From the NCBI RefSeq assembly GCF_000718305.1, contig NZ_JOFQ01000029.1:1-64000 (forward strand): 64,000 bases of DNA, given 5' to 3'. This stretch comes from Streptomyces niger (lineage in GTDB: Bacteria > Actinomycetota > Actinomycetes > Streptomycetales > Streptomycetaceae). The position numbers and the translations under genes are program-made. This document shows, piece by piece, positions 25,422 to 34,920 of the stretch. Each line of letters starts with the position of its first letter. Position 1 is the first letter of the stretch. The notes under the pieces are model-generated. The model was not told where the DNA came from. It did not search any database and saw only the letters and a list, made by a program, of their open reading frames with translations.

Positions 25422-26833
25422 CCGCCGCAGCGCAGGACGGCGCCGCGGCCCCCGGCGCCCCGTACGGCGAAAACGCCGAGGTGCCCGCGTACCGGGTCTG
25501 GGCGCTGCCCGGCATCCCCGAGGTGCGCCCCGGCGACGACCTCGCCAAGCTGATCGCCGCCGCGGCCACCGCGGACGGGCTGCCGGGGCTGGCCGACGGC
25601 GACGTGCTGCTGGTCACCTCGAAGATCGTCAGCAAGGCCGAGGACCGGATCGTGGCGGCGGACGACCGCGAGGCCGCCATCGACCAGGAGACCGTGCGGG
25701 TCGTGGCGCGCCGCGGCACGCTGCGGATCGTCGAGAACCGCAACGGCCTGGTCATGGCCGCCGCCGGCGTCGACGCCTCGAACACCCCGCGGGGCACCGT
25801 CCTGCTGCTGCCCGAGGACCCCGACGCCTCGGCCCGGGCGATCCGGGACGGGCTGCGCGCCACGCTCGGCGTGCACGTCGGAGTGATCGTCACCGACACC
25901 TTCGGGCGGCCCTGGCGCAGCGGCCTGACCGACGTCGCCATCGGCGCGGCCGGCGTACGGGTCCTGGCGGACCTGCGCGGCGGCACCGACGGCCACGGCA
26001 ACCCGCTCAGCGCCACGGTCGTCGCCACGGCCGACGAGCTGGCGAGCGCGGGCGACCTGGTCAAGGGCAAGGCCGGCGGGCTGCCGGTCGCGGTGGTACG
26101 CGGCCTGCCGCACACCGTGGCGCCGCCTCAGGACGCGGCCGACGGCGGCGAGCCGGACACCGGCGCCCGGGCGCTGGTCCGCTCCGCCGCCGACGACATG
26201 TTCCGGCTCGGCACCTCCGAGGCCGTACGGGAGGCACTGTCGCTGCGCCGTACGGTCCGGGAGTTCACCGACGACCCGGTGGACGGCGGCGCCGTGCGGC
26301 GGGCCGTCGCGGCGGCCGTGACCGCGCCCGCGCCGCACCACACCACCCCCTGGCGGTTCGTCCTGCTGGAGTCCGAGGAGTCCAGGACCCGGCTGCTGGA
26401 CGCGATGCGGGACGCCTGGCTGGCGGACCTGCGCGGTGACGGGAAGTCCGAGGAGTCCGTCGCCAAGCGGGTGCGCCGCGGCGACGTGCTGCGCAACGCG
26501 CCGTACCTGGCGGTGCCGTGCCTGGTGATGGACGGCTCGCACACGTACGAGGGGCCGGACGCGGCGGCCGACGCCCGGCGGAACGCCGCCGAGCGGGAGA
26601 TGTTCGTGGTCGCCGCGGGCGCCGGGGTGCAGAACTTCCTCGTGGCGCTGGCCGGCGAGCGGCTGGGCTCGGCGTGGGTGTCCTCGACGATGTTCTGCCG
26701 GGATGTCGTACGGGAGGTACTGGCGCTGCCGGCGGACTGGGACCCGATGGGGGCGGTGGCCATCGGGCGGCCGGCGGGCGAGCCGAAGCCGAGGGCTCCG
26801 CGGGAGCCGGCGGAGTTCGTCGCGGTGCGGTAG
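25418..26833 (+). CDS. fbiB: Bifunctional F420 ligase/reductase FbiB
   Basis: The 471-residue protein is the two-domain actinobacterial FbiB. The N-terminal part (about 20-255) is the CofE-type F420-0:gamma-glutamyl ligase, with [19 protein letters not shown] and [18 protein letters not shown]. The C-terminal part (about 280-465) is a nitroreductase-fold domain, starting at [15 protein letters not shown] and ending near [16 protein letters not shown]. It reduces dehydro-F420-0 with FMN. The GTG start at 25418 overlaps the fbiA stop, so the pair is coupled. The gene ends 31 bases before the convergent DNA glycosylase. Confidence 0.96.
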   Translation: MTAAAQDGAAAPGAPYGENAEVPAYRVWALPGIPEVRPGDDLAKLIAAAATADGLPGLADGDVLLVTSKIVSKAEDRIVAADDREAAIDQETVRVVARRGTLRIVENRNGLVMAAAGVDASNTPRGTVLLLPEDPDASARAIRDGLRATLGVHVGVIVTDTFGRPWRSGLTDVAIGAAGVRVLADLRGGTDGHGNPLSATVVATADELASAGDLVKGKAGGLPVAVVRGLPHTVAPPQDAADGGEPDTGARALVRSAADDMFRLGTSEAVREALSLRRTVREFTDDPVDGGAVRRAVAAAVTAPAPHHTTPWRFVLLESEESRTRLLDAMRDAWLADLRGDGKSEESVAKRVRRGDVLRNAPYLAVPCLVMDGSHTYEGPDAAADARRNAAEREMFVVAAGAGVQNFLVALAGERLGSAWVSSTMFCRDVVREVLALPADWDPMGAVAIGRPAGEPKPRAPREPAEFVAVR

Positions 26834-26864
26834 GGCGCCTCCGGCGATTGCCCGCAGCCGGGGA

Positions 26865-27773
26865 TCAGAGCCGGGCGATGTCGCGGACCGAGTAGCGGGG
26901 GGCTCGGCGGGGCGGGACTCGGCCTGAGAGCAGGAGGAGGCGGGCCGCGCGGTGGCGCTGGCCTTCGTAGGGGGCGAGGAGTTCCAGCATCTGCTCGTCG
27001 GTGCCGCCCATCCGGCCGGTGAGCGCGTAGACCGCGATGCGTGGCAGGTGCAGGTCGCCGAGGGTGAGGGCGTCGGGGGCGCCGTTGGAGCGTTGGAGGA
27101 CCTCCGCTGCGGTCCACGGGCCGATGCCCTGGACGAGCTGGAGGCGGTGCAGCGCGGCCGGAAGGTCCATGTCCGCCGCCTCCTCCAGGCGGCGGGCGAC
27201 CCGGGCGGCGCGTACGGCCGTGTCGGAGCGCTTGGCGTCGACGCCCGCGCGGTGCCACTCCCAGGACGGGATCATGGCCCAGCCGCGCGGGTCGGGCATC
27301 ACCCGCAGCCGCTCGTGCGGGCCGGGCGCGGGCTCACCGAACCGCTGCAAGAGCAGCCGCCAGGCCCGGTACGCCTCGTCGCTGGTGACCCTCTGCTCCA
27401 GGATCGAGGGGATCAGCGATTCGAGGACGAGGCCGGTGCGGGCCAGCCGCAGCCCGGGGTTGCGGCGGTGCGCCTCGTGCACGATCCGGTGGCGGGCCAT
27501 GAAGGCCGCGGGATCGTCCGACTCCCCGAGGAGGGAGGGGAGTCGGTCCAGCATCCAGTCGGCGCCCGCGCCCCACGCCTCGGCCTCGACGCAGCCCTCG
27601 GCGGGCCGCGCCGCGATCCTGACCGTCGCGGGGCCGTCGGGCGTGCGGGAGGCCCGCCAGACCGTGCCGGCCTCGACCCGGTACGCGGGGTCGCCCGGGC
27701 CGCGCCCCAGCACACCGAGGGTGCGCAGCAGGTCGTACGGGCCGGGCGGGGCCCAGGTGCGGGTGCGGGGCAT
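26865..27773 (-). CDS. DNA-3-methyladenine glycosylase (AlkA-type HhH-GPD)
   Basis: The 302-residue protein is a helix-hairpin-helix GPD-type DNA glycosylase that removes alkylated bases. The HhH is LQLVQGIGPWTAAEVLQR (about residues 213-230), followed after ten residues by the catalytic Asp in LTLGDLHLPR. The segment SLIPSILEQRVTSDEAYRAWR near residue 122 is the typical first helix of the domain. The N-terminal 110 residues form the AlkA-like beta domain. It faces fbiB tail-to-tail and lies downstream of the nucleotidylyltransferase gene on the same strand. Confidence 0.9.
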   Translation of the reverse strand: MPRTRTWAPPGPYDLLRTLGVLGRGPGDPAYRVEAGTVWRASRTPDGPATVRIAARPAEGCVEAEAWGAGADWMLDRLPSLLGESDDPAAFMARHRIVHEAHRRNPGLRLARTGLVLESLIPSILEQRVTSDEAYRAWRLLLQRFGEPAPGPHERLRVMPDPRGWAMIPSWEWHRAGVDAKRSDTAVRAARVARRLEEAADMDLPAALHRLQLVQGIGPWTAAEVLQRSNGAPDALTLGDLHLPRIAVYALTGRMGGTDEQMLELLAPYEGQRHRAARLLLLSGRVPPRRAPRYSVRDIARL

Positions 27774-27879
27774 CCGTTCAGCGTACGGGAGCGGGGCGGC
27801 GCGCCGGCCGCCCGGCGGGCCTCGTCACGGCGTGGCAGTCGTCACGGGGAGCGCGGCCCCCACCGGCCGCGGCCACCCG

Positions 27880-28962
27880 CTACTGGTCGGACGAGAACCG
27901 CACCGCCGCGGCCGGCAGGTCGGCGCCGCACCAGACGCGGATGCCCTCGCGCAGCTCGTTGTCGGCGCCGACGGTGGCGCCGTCGCCGATGACCGCGCCG
28001 GACAGGACCGTACGGGCGCCGATGCGGGCCCCGGCGCCGATGAGCGAGTCGTGGATCTGGGCGCCGGGCTCGACCACCGCGTCCGCCAGGACCGTGCTGC
28101 CGGCGATGCGCGCGCCCGCGCCGATCCGGGCGCCGCTGCCGACGACCGTGCCGCCGCTGAGCTTGGCGTCGGACGCGATGTCGGCGCCGTCCAGGACGAG
28201 GTGCTCGCCGCGCCGCCCGGGTACCGCCGGAGAGGGCGCGTGGCCGAGGACGAGGTCGGCGGAGCCGCGGACGAAGGCCTGCGGGGTGCCGAGGTCGAGC
28301 CAGTAGGTGGAGTCGACCATGCCCTGGAGGTGGGCGCCGGCCTCCAGCAGGCCGGGGAAGGTCTCGCGTTCGACGGAGACCGGGCGGTCCTGCGGGATGG
28401 CGTCGATCACGGAGCGGTTGAAGACGTAGGCGCCCGCGTTGATCTGGTCGGTGACGATCTCCTCGGGGGTCTGCGGCTTCTCCAGGAAGGCGGTGACCCG
28501 GCCGGTGTCGTCGGTGGGGACGAGGCCGTAGGCGCGCGGGTCCTCGACCCGGGTGAGGTGCAGCGAGACGTCGGCCGACGTCTCCTGGTGGGTGCGCACC
28601 AGGGCTTCGATGTCGAGCCCGGTGAGGATGTCGCCGTTGAAGATCAGTACCGGGTCGTCGGGGCCCGAGTGGAGCCGGTGGGCGACGTTGCGGATGGCGC
28701 CGCCGGTGCCGAGCGGTTCCTTTTCGGTGACGTATTCGAGATGAAGCCCCCATTCCGACCCATCGCCGAAATACGGCTCGAAAACCTCGGCGAGGTAGGA
28801 AGTGGCCAGCACGATGTGCTCCACGCCTGCCGCGCGGGCCCTGGCCAGTTGGTGCGTCAGGAACGGCACGCCCGCGGCCGGGACCATGGGCTTGGGCGTG
28901 TGCACCGTCAGCGGACGCAGCCGGGTGCCCTTGCCGCCGACCAGAAGGATCGCTTCAGTCAC
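27880..28962 (-). CDS. Sugar-1-phosphate nucleotidylyltransferase (mannose-1-phosphate guanylyltransferase-like)
   Basis: The 360-residue enzyme joins a sugar-1-phosphate to a nucleotide. The signature LLVGGKGTRLRPLTVHTPKP is at residues 6-25, the metal-binding FNGDILTGLD at about 108, and the product region EKPQTPEEI at about 155. From about residue 255 a left-handed beta-helix of hexapeptide repeats runs to near the end. With manA and manB in the same window, GDP-mannose synthesis is the likeliest role; UDP- or dTDP-glucose cannot be excluded. GTG 28962 begins VTEAILLVGG, just before the signature; its ribosome site is weak. Confidence 0.85.
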   Translation of the reverse strand: MTEAILLVGGKGTRLRPLTVHTPKPMVPAAGVPFLTHQLARARAAGVEHIVLATSYLAEVFEPYFGDGSEWGLHLEYVTEKEPLGTGGAIRNVAHRLHSGPDDPVLIFNGDILTGLDIEALVRTHQETSADVSLHLTRVEDPRAYGLVPTDDTGRVTAFLEKPQTPEEIVTDQINAGAYVFNRSVIDAIPQDRPVSVERETFPGLLEAGAHLQGMVDSTYWLDLGTPQAFVRGSADLVLGHAPSPAVPGRRGEHLVLDGADIASDAKLSGGTVVGSGARIGAGARIAGSTVLADAVVEPGAQIHDSLIGAGARIGARTVLSGAVIGDGATVGADNELREGIRVWCGADLPAAAVRFSSDQ

Positions 28963-29082
28963 CTTTGTTGTCTCTGCTTCCTGCTGGGGTCGGCCGGACG
29001 GCGGACCAGTGTAGGCAGACGGTTTGCCCGCTTTGCCAGTGGGCTTACCCACCGGTAGGCGGGCTCCGGCGCCGCCCGGCCG

Positions 29083-29108
29083 CGGAGCCCGTGCGCGCAC
29101 GGGCTCCG
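29083..29108 (-). terminator. Terminator downstream of the amidase gene
   Basis: A 26-base perfect palindrome (11-bp stem, GCGC loop) just past the amidase stop codon. Confidence 0.7.
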
Positions 29109-29120
29109 GCCCCCGGGCCC

Positions 29121-30470
29121 TCAGCGTCCCTGGAAGCGGGCGGAGGCGGTACGCGCCGAGCCGAGTGTGCCGTAGAGCGCGGCGCCCGGGCAGCTGGTCA
29201 CGTAGCCGTCCCTGTGTCCGGAGATGACATTCAGCCGGACTTTGGTTCCCTTTTTGAAACGGTTGCCGCCTCCCGAGACCAGTGTGGTCTTGCCGTCCGG
29301 GTTGCGTCCGTACAGCCCCAGCTTCCACGCGGTGAGCTTGCCGAGGGCGTCGACGGCGGCTGCCGGCGGCTTGGCCTTGTCGAAGGTGCCGATGACCGCG
29401 ATGCCGGTGGTGTCGTTGTTGAACCCGAGGGTGTGGGCGCCCATGACGGCCTTGGCGACGCCGCCGGCCCGGCCCTCGAAGATCGTGCCGCACTTGTCGA
29501 TGACGAAGTTGTAGCCGAGGTCCCGCCAGTGGTTGCTCTTGACGTGGTAGCGGTAGATGCCGCGGACGATCGCCGAGGACTGGTTGCAGGAGTAGGTGTT
29601 GCCGGTGGCGCTGTGGTGCACGAAGGCCGCCTTCACGGTCTTGGTGTACCCGAACTTCGGCTCCCGCAGCTTCTCGTCGGCGCCCCAGCCGGCCCGGGTG
29701 ATGATCTTCGGTCGCGGCCCGTTGCGCGGCTCGGCCCCGGCGGCCTGGCCGCGCTCCTGCTGGCCGGCCGCGGCCAGGTCCGCCTGCAGCCCGTCGGCGG
29801 GCGCCGCCGGGATCTCGGTGGCGCCCAGCGGGGCGAGCCCGGCGTTGGCGGCCGAGCTGTCGTTGGCCTGCTGCCCGGCGGCGGCCGGCGCGGGGTCGCG
29901 CTCGACCGGGGAACCGGGGTCGACCAGTTCGAGGCGCAGCCCGGCGGGCAGCTCGGTGACGGCCTGCCGGCCCTGCTCCGGGGCGATCCGCATCTGCACG
30001 GCGTCGGAGTCGCCCACCCACAGCGGGGCCGTGCCGCCGCGCGGCTTGGCGCCGCGCTCCGGGGAGTCCAGGTCGGGGGCGTCGTCGTAGTGCGTCTGCA
30101 CGTCCTGCCAGGCACCCCACTTGTGGCTGCCGGTGGCGCGGGTGCGGACCTGCGGCTGGCCGTGCAGTTCGGCCTGGGCGTCGGTCCAGACGACGCCGAC
30201 GAGCGAGAAGGGCCGTACGTCCTTGACGGGCATGCCCACGGGCGCGGCCGTGGCGGCGCGGCCCGAGCCGCGGCCGGGGAGGACGCGGTCGCGGTCGCCG
30301 AGCGGGACGAGCGGCAGGGACTGGGTGCTTCCGGGGACGTCCGCGGAGGCGGCCTCGGGAGCGGCGGCTGCGGGGGCCTGGACGGAGTTCGCCCCGGCCG
30401 GCAGCGCGAGCGGTACGACGAGGGCCGCGAAGGTCGCGGCGCCGAGCGAAGTGGCAACGAAGGCACGCAT
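29121..30470 (-). CDS. Secreted N-acetylmuramoyl-L-alanine amidase (PGRP fold)
   Basis: The 449-residue protein has a Sec-type signal peptide (residues 1-27, with LGAATFAALVVPLALPAGA). A roughly 200-residue Ala/Pro-rich region with a beta domain (VKDVRPFSLVGVVW...) follows. A C-terminal amidase_2/PGRP domain begins at about 258 with RAGWGADE. Zinc ligands are visible: the first His in AFVHHSATGN, and the second His with the conserved Cys in SGHRDGYVTSCPG. Typical motifs RDLGYNFVIDKCGTIFEGRAGG and GAHTLGFNNDTTGIAV are present. It cleaves the amide between MurNAc and the stem peptide. It diverges from the TIGR03089 gene. Confidence 0.93.
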   Translation of the reverse strand: MRAFVATSLGAATFAALVVPLALPAGANSVQAPAAAAPEAASADVPGSTQSLPLVPLGDRDRVLPGRGSGRAATAAPVGMPVKDVRPFSLVGVVWTDAQAELHGQPQVRTRATGSHKWGAWQDVQTHYDDAPDLDSPERGAKPRGGTAPLWVGDSDAVQMRIAPEQGRQAVTELPAGLRLELVDPGSPVERDPAPAAAGQQANDSSAANAGLAPLGATEIPAAPADGLQADLAAAGQQERGQAAGAEPRNGPRPKIITRAGWGADEKLREPKFGYTKTVKAAFVHHSATGNTYSCNQSSAIVRGIYRYHVKSNHWRDLGYNFVIDKCGTIFEGRAGGVAKAVMGAHTLGFNNDTTGIAVIGTFDKAKPPAAAVDALGKLTAWKLGLYGRNPDGKTTLVSGGGNRFKKGTKVRLNVISGHRDGYVTSCPGAALYGTLGSARTASARFQGR

Positions 30471-30599
30471 GGAAGCGATCGTGGACGGAGTATGACAAAT
30501 CCGCCATTGGGGACCTGACGTCTCATCGGCGCGTCGCGGCCCCACCGGCGACGCCGGGTACGCCGTACGGCGGCGGCCGGCGCGCGTAGGCTGACGGCG

Positions 30600-31352
30600 A
30601 TGAACGCCACCGACCGAACCCCCGCCGACCTGCTGCGATCCGCGCTGACCTCCGACCCGGCGCGGCCGCTCGTGACCTTCTACGACGACGCCACCGGCGA
30701 ACGCGTCGAACTCTCCGTCGCCACCTTCGCCAATTGGGTGGCCAAGACCGCCAACTACCTCCAGGACGAGCTGTCGGCCGAGCCCGGCGACCGGCTCGCA
30801 CTGCTGCTGCCCACCCACTGGCAGACCGCCGTCTGGCTGGTGGCCTGCTCCTCCGTCGGAGTGGTCGCGGACGTCGGCGGCGACCCGGCGGCCGCGGACC
30901 TCGTCGTCAGCGGCCCGGACACCCTGGAGGCGGCCCGCGCCTGTTCCGGGGAGCGGGTGGCGCTCGCGCTGCGCCCGCTGGGCGGCCGCTTCCCCGAGCC
31001 GCCGGCCGGCTTCGCCGACTACGCCGCCGAGGTGCCGGGCCAGGGCGACCGCTTCGCGCCGTACGCGCCGGTCGACCCGCACGCGCCCGCGCTCACCGTG
31101 GACGGGCGTGAGTTCACCGGCGCGGAGATCCGCGCGGCGGCCGTGGAGCTGGCCCGGCTGCCCGAGCGGCAGCGGGTGCTCTCCGCGCTGCCGTACGGCA
31201 CGTGGGACGGGCTGGCGTACGGGCTGTACGCGCCGCTGGCGACCGACGGCTCCGTCGTTCTGTGCCGCCACGCGGACCGGCTGGACGCGGACGGACTGGT
31301 CCGGCGCAAGGAGGCCGAGCAGGTCACCGTCGTCGCGCCCACGGAGGCCTGA
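30600..31352 (+). CDS. TIGR03089 family protein
   Basis: The 250-residue protein is an actinobacterial TIGR03089 protein, which looks like a fragment of an AMP-binding (acyl-adenylate) enzyme. It has the N-terminal opening ARPLVTFYDDATGERVELS, similar to AMP-ligase starts, but lacks the ATP-binding TSGTTGxPK loop. Function is unknown. It stands upstream of the LCP cluster, with a hairpin terminator between (31397-31415). Confidence 0.85.
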   Translation: MNATDRTPADLLRSALTSDPARPLVTFYDDATGERVELSVATFANWVAKTANYLQDELSAEPGDRLALLLPTHWQTAVWLVACSSVGVVADVGGDPAAADLVVSGPDTLEAARACSGERVALALRPLGGRFPEPPAGFADYAAEVPGQGDRFAPYAPVDPHAPALTVDGREFTGAEIRAAAVELARLPERQRVLSALPYGTWDGLAYGLYAPLATDGSVVLCRHADRLDADGLVRRKEAEQVTVVAPTEA

Positions 31353-31396
31353 GCCGCCGGCCAGGCATTCCGGCGGTTCGCCCGACCGGCCCAGCG

Positions 31397-31415
31397 GGCG
31401 CCCGTTGCGGGCGCC
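31397..31415 (+). terminator. Terminator downstream of TIGR03089 gene
   Basis: An 8-bp GC stem (GGCGCCCG with CGGGCGCC) around a TTG loop lies between the TIGR03089 stop and the first LCP gene. Confidence 0.55.
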
Positions 31416-31573
31416 GATCCGTCCCGCGCGGTCCACGATCAGGAAGACGTACAACCCTGCGCGGGACGCGGCCGTCTCCCGGGGTACCGGGGACCGGGCG
31501 CGCCGCCCGGGCCGCGGCACCGGGCGCACCGGCCGTACCCCGCGCGGCCGACGCACGAGGGGTGGACGCAGCC

Positions 31574-32836
31574 GTGGACAACAGGCCGGAGATCCCCGAA
31601 GAACTGCAGCGCTGCAACGAGCCGGCGGCCGGCGACGGCCGGCCCGCCCGGCGGCGGTGGCTGCGCTGGACCGCGATGGGCACGGGCGCCGCCGTGCTGG
31701 GCGTGGGCGTGGTCGGCTGGCTGGCGTACGACAAGCTCGACGGGAACATCACGGCCGACTCCGACACCGCGGCGAAGCTGCGCGCGTACGAGGCGGAGCG
31801 GCCGCCGGCGTCGGCGAAGAACGTGCAGAACATCCTGCTGATCGGCTCGGACGACCGGGGCGGCGGGAACGGCGAGTACGGCACCGACGACGGCACCCAG
31901 CGCTCGGACACCACGATCCTGCTGCACCTGGCGGCGGACCGGAAGAGCGCGACGGCGGTGAGCATCCCGCGTGACCTGATGGTGCAGGTGCCGGAGTGCA
32001 CGAAGCCCGACGGCACCCGTACCGCGCCCCTGCTGACCCAGTTCAACTACGCATTCGAGGCGGCGGGGCCGGCCTGCACGATCCGGACCGTCGAGCGGAT
32101 GACCGACATCCGCATCGACCATCACATGATCCTGGACTTCACCGGCTTCAAGCACATGGTGGACGCGGTGGACGGGGTCGAGGTCTGCCTGCCGCAGGCC
32201 GTCGCCGACCAGGACTCGCACCTGAACCTGGCGGCCGGCCGCCAGGTGCTCCGCGGCGAGCAGGCGCTGGGGTACGTACGGGCCCGCAAGTCCCTGGGCA
32301 ACGGCAGCGACACCCAGCGGATGGCGCGGCAGCAGGAGTTCCTGGCGGCGCTGGTGAAGAAGGTGCAGGGCAACGGCGTGCTGCTCAACCCGGCGCGCCT
32401 CTACCCGCTGCTGGACGCCGCGACGAGTTCCCTCACCACCGACGAGGGGCTGGCGTCACTGCGGGGGCTGTTCAACCTGGTGCGCAGCGTTCGCGACATC
32501 CCCACAAAAAAGATCCATTTCCTGACCGTGCCCCGCCAGGCGTACGCGTACAACGTGAACCGCGACGAACTGGTGCAGCCGGATGCCGGCCAGCTCTTCG
32601 CGCGGCTGCGTGCGGACCGTCCGATTCCGGTGCGGCCCGCGCCGACAGAACAGACGGACACCACCCAATACGACGACCCGGCCAAGGACCCGCAGACCGG
32701 GCAGACGGATGCCCGGGGCGCGGGCCGTTCGAACGGCGGGGACGAATCTGACAAGCCCGTCCATCCCGAATCGGCCACGCCGACGCCCGTGACCACCTTC
32801 CGGGGAACCAGTGCAGACCGGGGCATCTGCCGATAA
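31574..32836 (+). CDS. LCP-family protein 1
   Basis: LytR-CpsA-Psr proteins transfer lipid-linked glycopolymers onto peptidoglycan. This 420-residue member has a short basic cytoplasmic start, one membrane helix (about 35-53), and the LCP domain at about 80-260. Key elements are ILLIGSDDRGGGN, ATAVSIPRDLMV with the pyrophosphate-binding Arg, and GYVRARKSLGNGSDTQRMARQQ. The C-terminus is a polar, Asp/Thr/Pro-rich tail with no LytR_C domain. GTG 31574 was chosen for spacing from the GAGGGG site; GTG 31562 is too close. It is the first of five LCP genes in ten kilobases. Confidence 0.93.
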   Translation: MDNRPEIPEELQRCNEPAAGDGRPARRRWLRWTAMGTGAAVLGVGVVGWLAYDKLDGNITADSDTAAKLRAYEAERPPASAKNVQNILLIGSDDRGGGNGEYGTDDGTQRSDTTILLHLAADRKSATAVSIPRDLMVQVPECTKPDGTRTAPLLTQFNYAFEAAGPACTIRTVERMTDIRIDHHMILDFTGFKHMVDAVDGVEVCLPQAVADQDSHLNLAAGRQVLRGEQALGYVRARKSLGNGSDTQRMARQQEFLAALVKKVQGNGVLLNPARLYPLLDAATSSLTTDEGLASLRGLFNLVRSVRDIPTKKIHFLTVPRQAYAYNVNRDELVQPDAGQLFARLRADRPIPVRPAPTEQTDTTQYDDPAKDPQTGQTDARGAGRSNGGDESDKPVHPESATPTPVTTFRGTSADRGICR

Positions 32837-33052
32837 ACCCCCGCAAAGGGTGGATCACGGACGCGAAGGTATTGGGTGGATTGCCCAGTTGTAGGGACGT
32901 GGAATTTGTCACGGGCGTCGCTGGACGCTGAACTGGGCGGATAGTGTGAGCGATCCGGTCCGCAGACTGGCTGACCGCGCACTGCAATCCGACCGACCGA
33001 GCGCCTTGAGGGGGCAGGCGCCGCGTGGCACCGACGGAGGACTCAAGGCACC

Positions 33053-34810
33053 GTGGACGCGCAAGGCCGTGGGCAGGCGGGCGACATCGATCCCGCCGAT
33101 CAGTGGGTGTTCGACCCGAACACCGGCAACTACGAACTGCGACTGGATACTGGCGCAAAGTCAGCCCCCGGGCAGGCCGGCCGGAGAACCGCAGCACCCT
33201 CCGCACCCGCCGCAGAAAGTGGCCGGAAGCAGCGGCGCGCACAGGAACGCGGCCGGTCGGCCGGAAACGACCGTGACACGCCGACCCGTGAGCTGCCCGC
33301 CCAGCGCAACCGCCGGGCCGGCGGGCGCGCGGGGCACCGCGCGGCAGCTGCGGCGCCCGCGGCGAGCACCGGGCGGCGCAAGCCCAAGCCGAAGGCGTCG
33401 AAGAAGAAAAAGGCGCTGTACTGGGGCGCGGGCACGATGGGCTTCGTGCTGGTCGCCGGCTGCACGGGGGCGTACTTCGTCTACCAGCACCTGGACGGCA
33501 ACATCTCCAAGGTCGACGTCGGCATCAACAACGAAGCGGTCACCGACGGCCCGGTGAACATCCTGATCATGGGCACCGACTCCCGCGAGGGAAAGGGCAA
33601 CGACGGCTACGGAGACCTGGGCAGTGTCGGCCACGCCGACACCACGATCCTGATGCACGTCTCCGCGGACCGGACGAACGCCACCGCGCTGAGCATTCCG
33701 CGCGACATGATCACCGACATCCCGGACTGCCCCACCAAGCAGAAGGACGGCTCGACGAAGAACGTGCCCGGCGAGACCGGGGTGCGCTTCAACACGAGCC
33801 TCGGCCAGGAGGGCCGCGACCCCGGCTGCACCTGGCGGACCGTCGAGAAGATGACCGGCCTGAAGATCAATCACTTCATGATGGCGGACTTCAACGCCGT
33901 CAAGGAGCTGTCCACCGCGGTGGGCGGCGTCGAGGTGTGCGCCGGCAAGGACATCGACGACCCCAAGTCGCACCTGAAGCTCAAGGCCGGCAAGCACGTC
34001 GTCCAAGGTGAGCAGGCGCTGGCGTTCGTCCGTACCCGGCACACCGTCGGCACCGGCAGTGACCTCAGCCGCATCGAGCTGCAGCAGCAGTTCCTCAGCT
34101 CGATGATCCGCAAGATGAAGTCCGACGACACGCTCACGGACGTCAACAAGCTGTGGAAGCTGAGCAACGCCGCCACCAAGGCGCTCACCGTCGACACCGG
34201 CATCGGCACCGCCAGCAAGCTGATGGACCTGGCCAAGGACCTCAGCCGGGTCAACGTCAAGAACGTCACCTTCGCGACCGTGCCGGTTCTGGACAACCCT
34301 GAGGACCCCGCGACCGTCATATTGAACAAGGCCAAGGCCGATCCGCTGTTCAAGATGGTCCAGGCCGACCACTCGCTGACCAAGACGAAGAAGGACAAGC
34401 CCAAGAAGAAGACGAAGCCGGTCGCCAAGGCTCCCGCGGCCGAGGTCCGGGTCGACGTCTCCAACGGCGGCGGCCCCCTGGGTGCCGCCCAGGAGACCGT
34501 CGACTGGCTGCAGAACACCAAGGGCGCGCCGCTGTCCACCAACGCCGGCAACGCCTCGACCACGCTGGACGCGACGCGCCTGGAGTACGCGCCCAACCAG
34601 GCCGGCCAGGCCGCCACCCTGGCCGAGTGGATGGGCCTGCCCCAGTCCGCGCTGAAGGAGACCAGCGGCGACGCCGGACCCAAGGTGCCGATGAAGCTCA
34701 TCCTCGGCAAGGACTTCACCGGGGCCGGGGAGCCGGTCGGGCCGCCGGACAAGACGCCGGACGGGGTCCAGAACGTCAACGCGGACAACAAGAACGTCTG
34801 CGCCAAGTAA
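33053..34810 (+). CDS. LCP-family protein 2 with LytR_C domain
   Basis: The 585-residue protein has a long cytoplasmic N-terminus of about 120 residues, basic and Ala-rich after an opening with DQWVFDPNTGNYELRLD. A helix (about 125-145), the LCP domain (about 168-360) and a C-terminal LytR_C-type domain (about 465-555, AEVRVDVSNGGGPLGAAQE) follow. LCP signatures are NILIMGTDSREGKGN, ALSIPRDMIT and AFVRTRHTVGTGSDLSRIELQQ. The GTG start follows GGAGG by 12 bases. It probably attaches an anionic polymer; the substrate is unknown. Confidence 0.93.
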   Translation: MDAQGRGQAGDIDPADQWVFDPNTGNYELRLDTGAKSAPGQAGRRTAAPSAPAAESGRKQRRAQERGRSAGNDRDTPTRELPAQRNRRAGGRAGHRAAAAAPAASTGRRKPKPKASKKKKALYWGAGTMGFVLVAGCTGAYFVYQHLDGNISKVDVGINNEAVTDGPVNILIMGTDSREGKGNDGYGDLGSVGHADTTILMHVSADRTNATALSIPRDMITDIPDCPTKQKDGSTKNVPGETGVRFNTSLGQEGRDPGCTWRTVEKMTGLKINHFMMADFNAVKELSTAVGGVEVCAGKDIDDPKSHLKLKAGKHVVQGEQALAFVRTRHTVGTGSDLSRIELQQQFLSSMIRKMKSDDTLTDVNKLWKLSNAATKALTVDTGIGTASKLMDLAKDLSRVNVKNVTFATVPVLDNPEDPATVILNKAKADPLFKMVQADHSLTKTKKDKPKKKTKPVAKAPAAEVRVDVSNGGGPLGAAQETVDWLQNTKGAPLSTNAGNASTTLDATRLEYAPNQAGQAATLAEWMGLPQSALKETSGDAGPKVPMKLILGKDFTGAGEPVGPPDKTPDGVQNVNADNKNVCAK

Positions 34811-34920
34811 GAGCAGCCCAGTAAGAGCAGCAGAGCCAGTACCGCCAAGTGAAGAACGACCGGCCGCCCTGCCAGGCCGCCGAGCGCACCACCGGATGGA
34901 AGAAACGGGGAGGGGCAGCG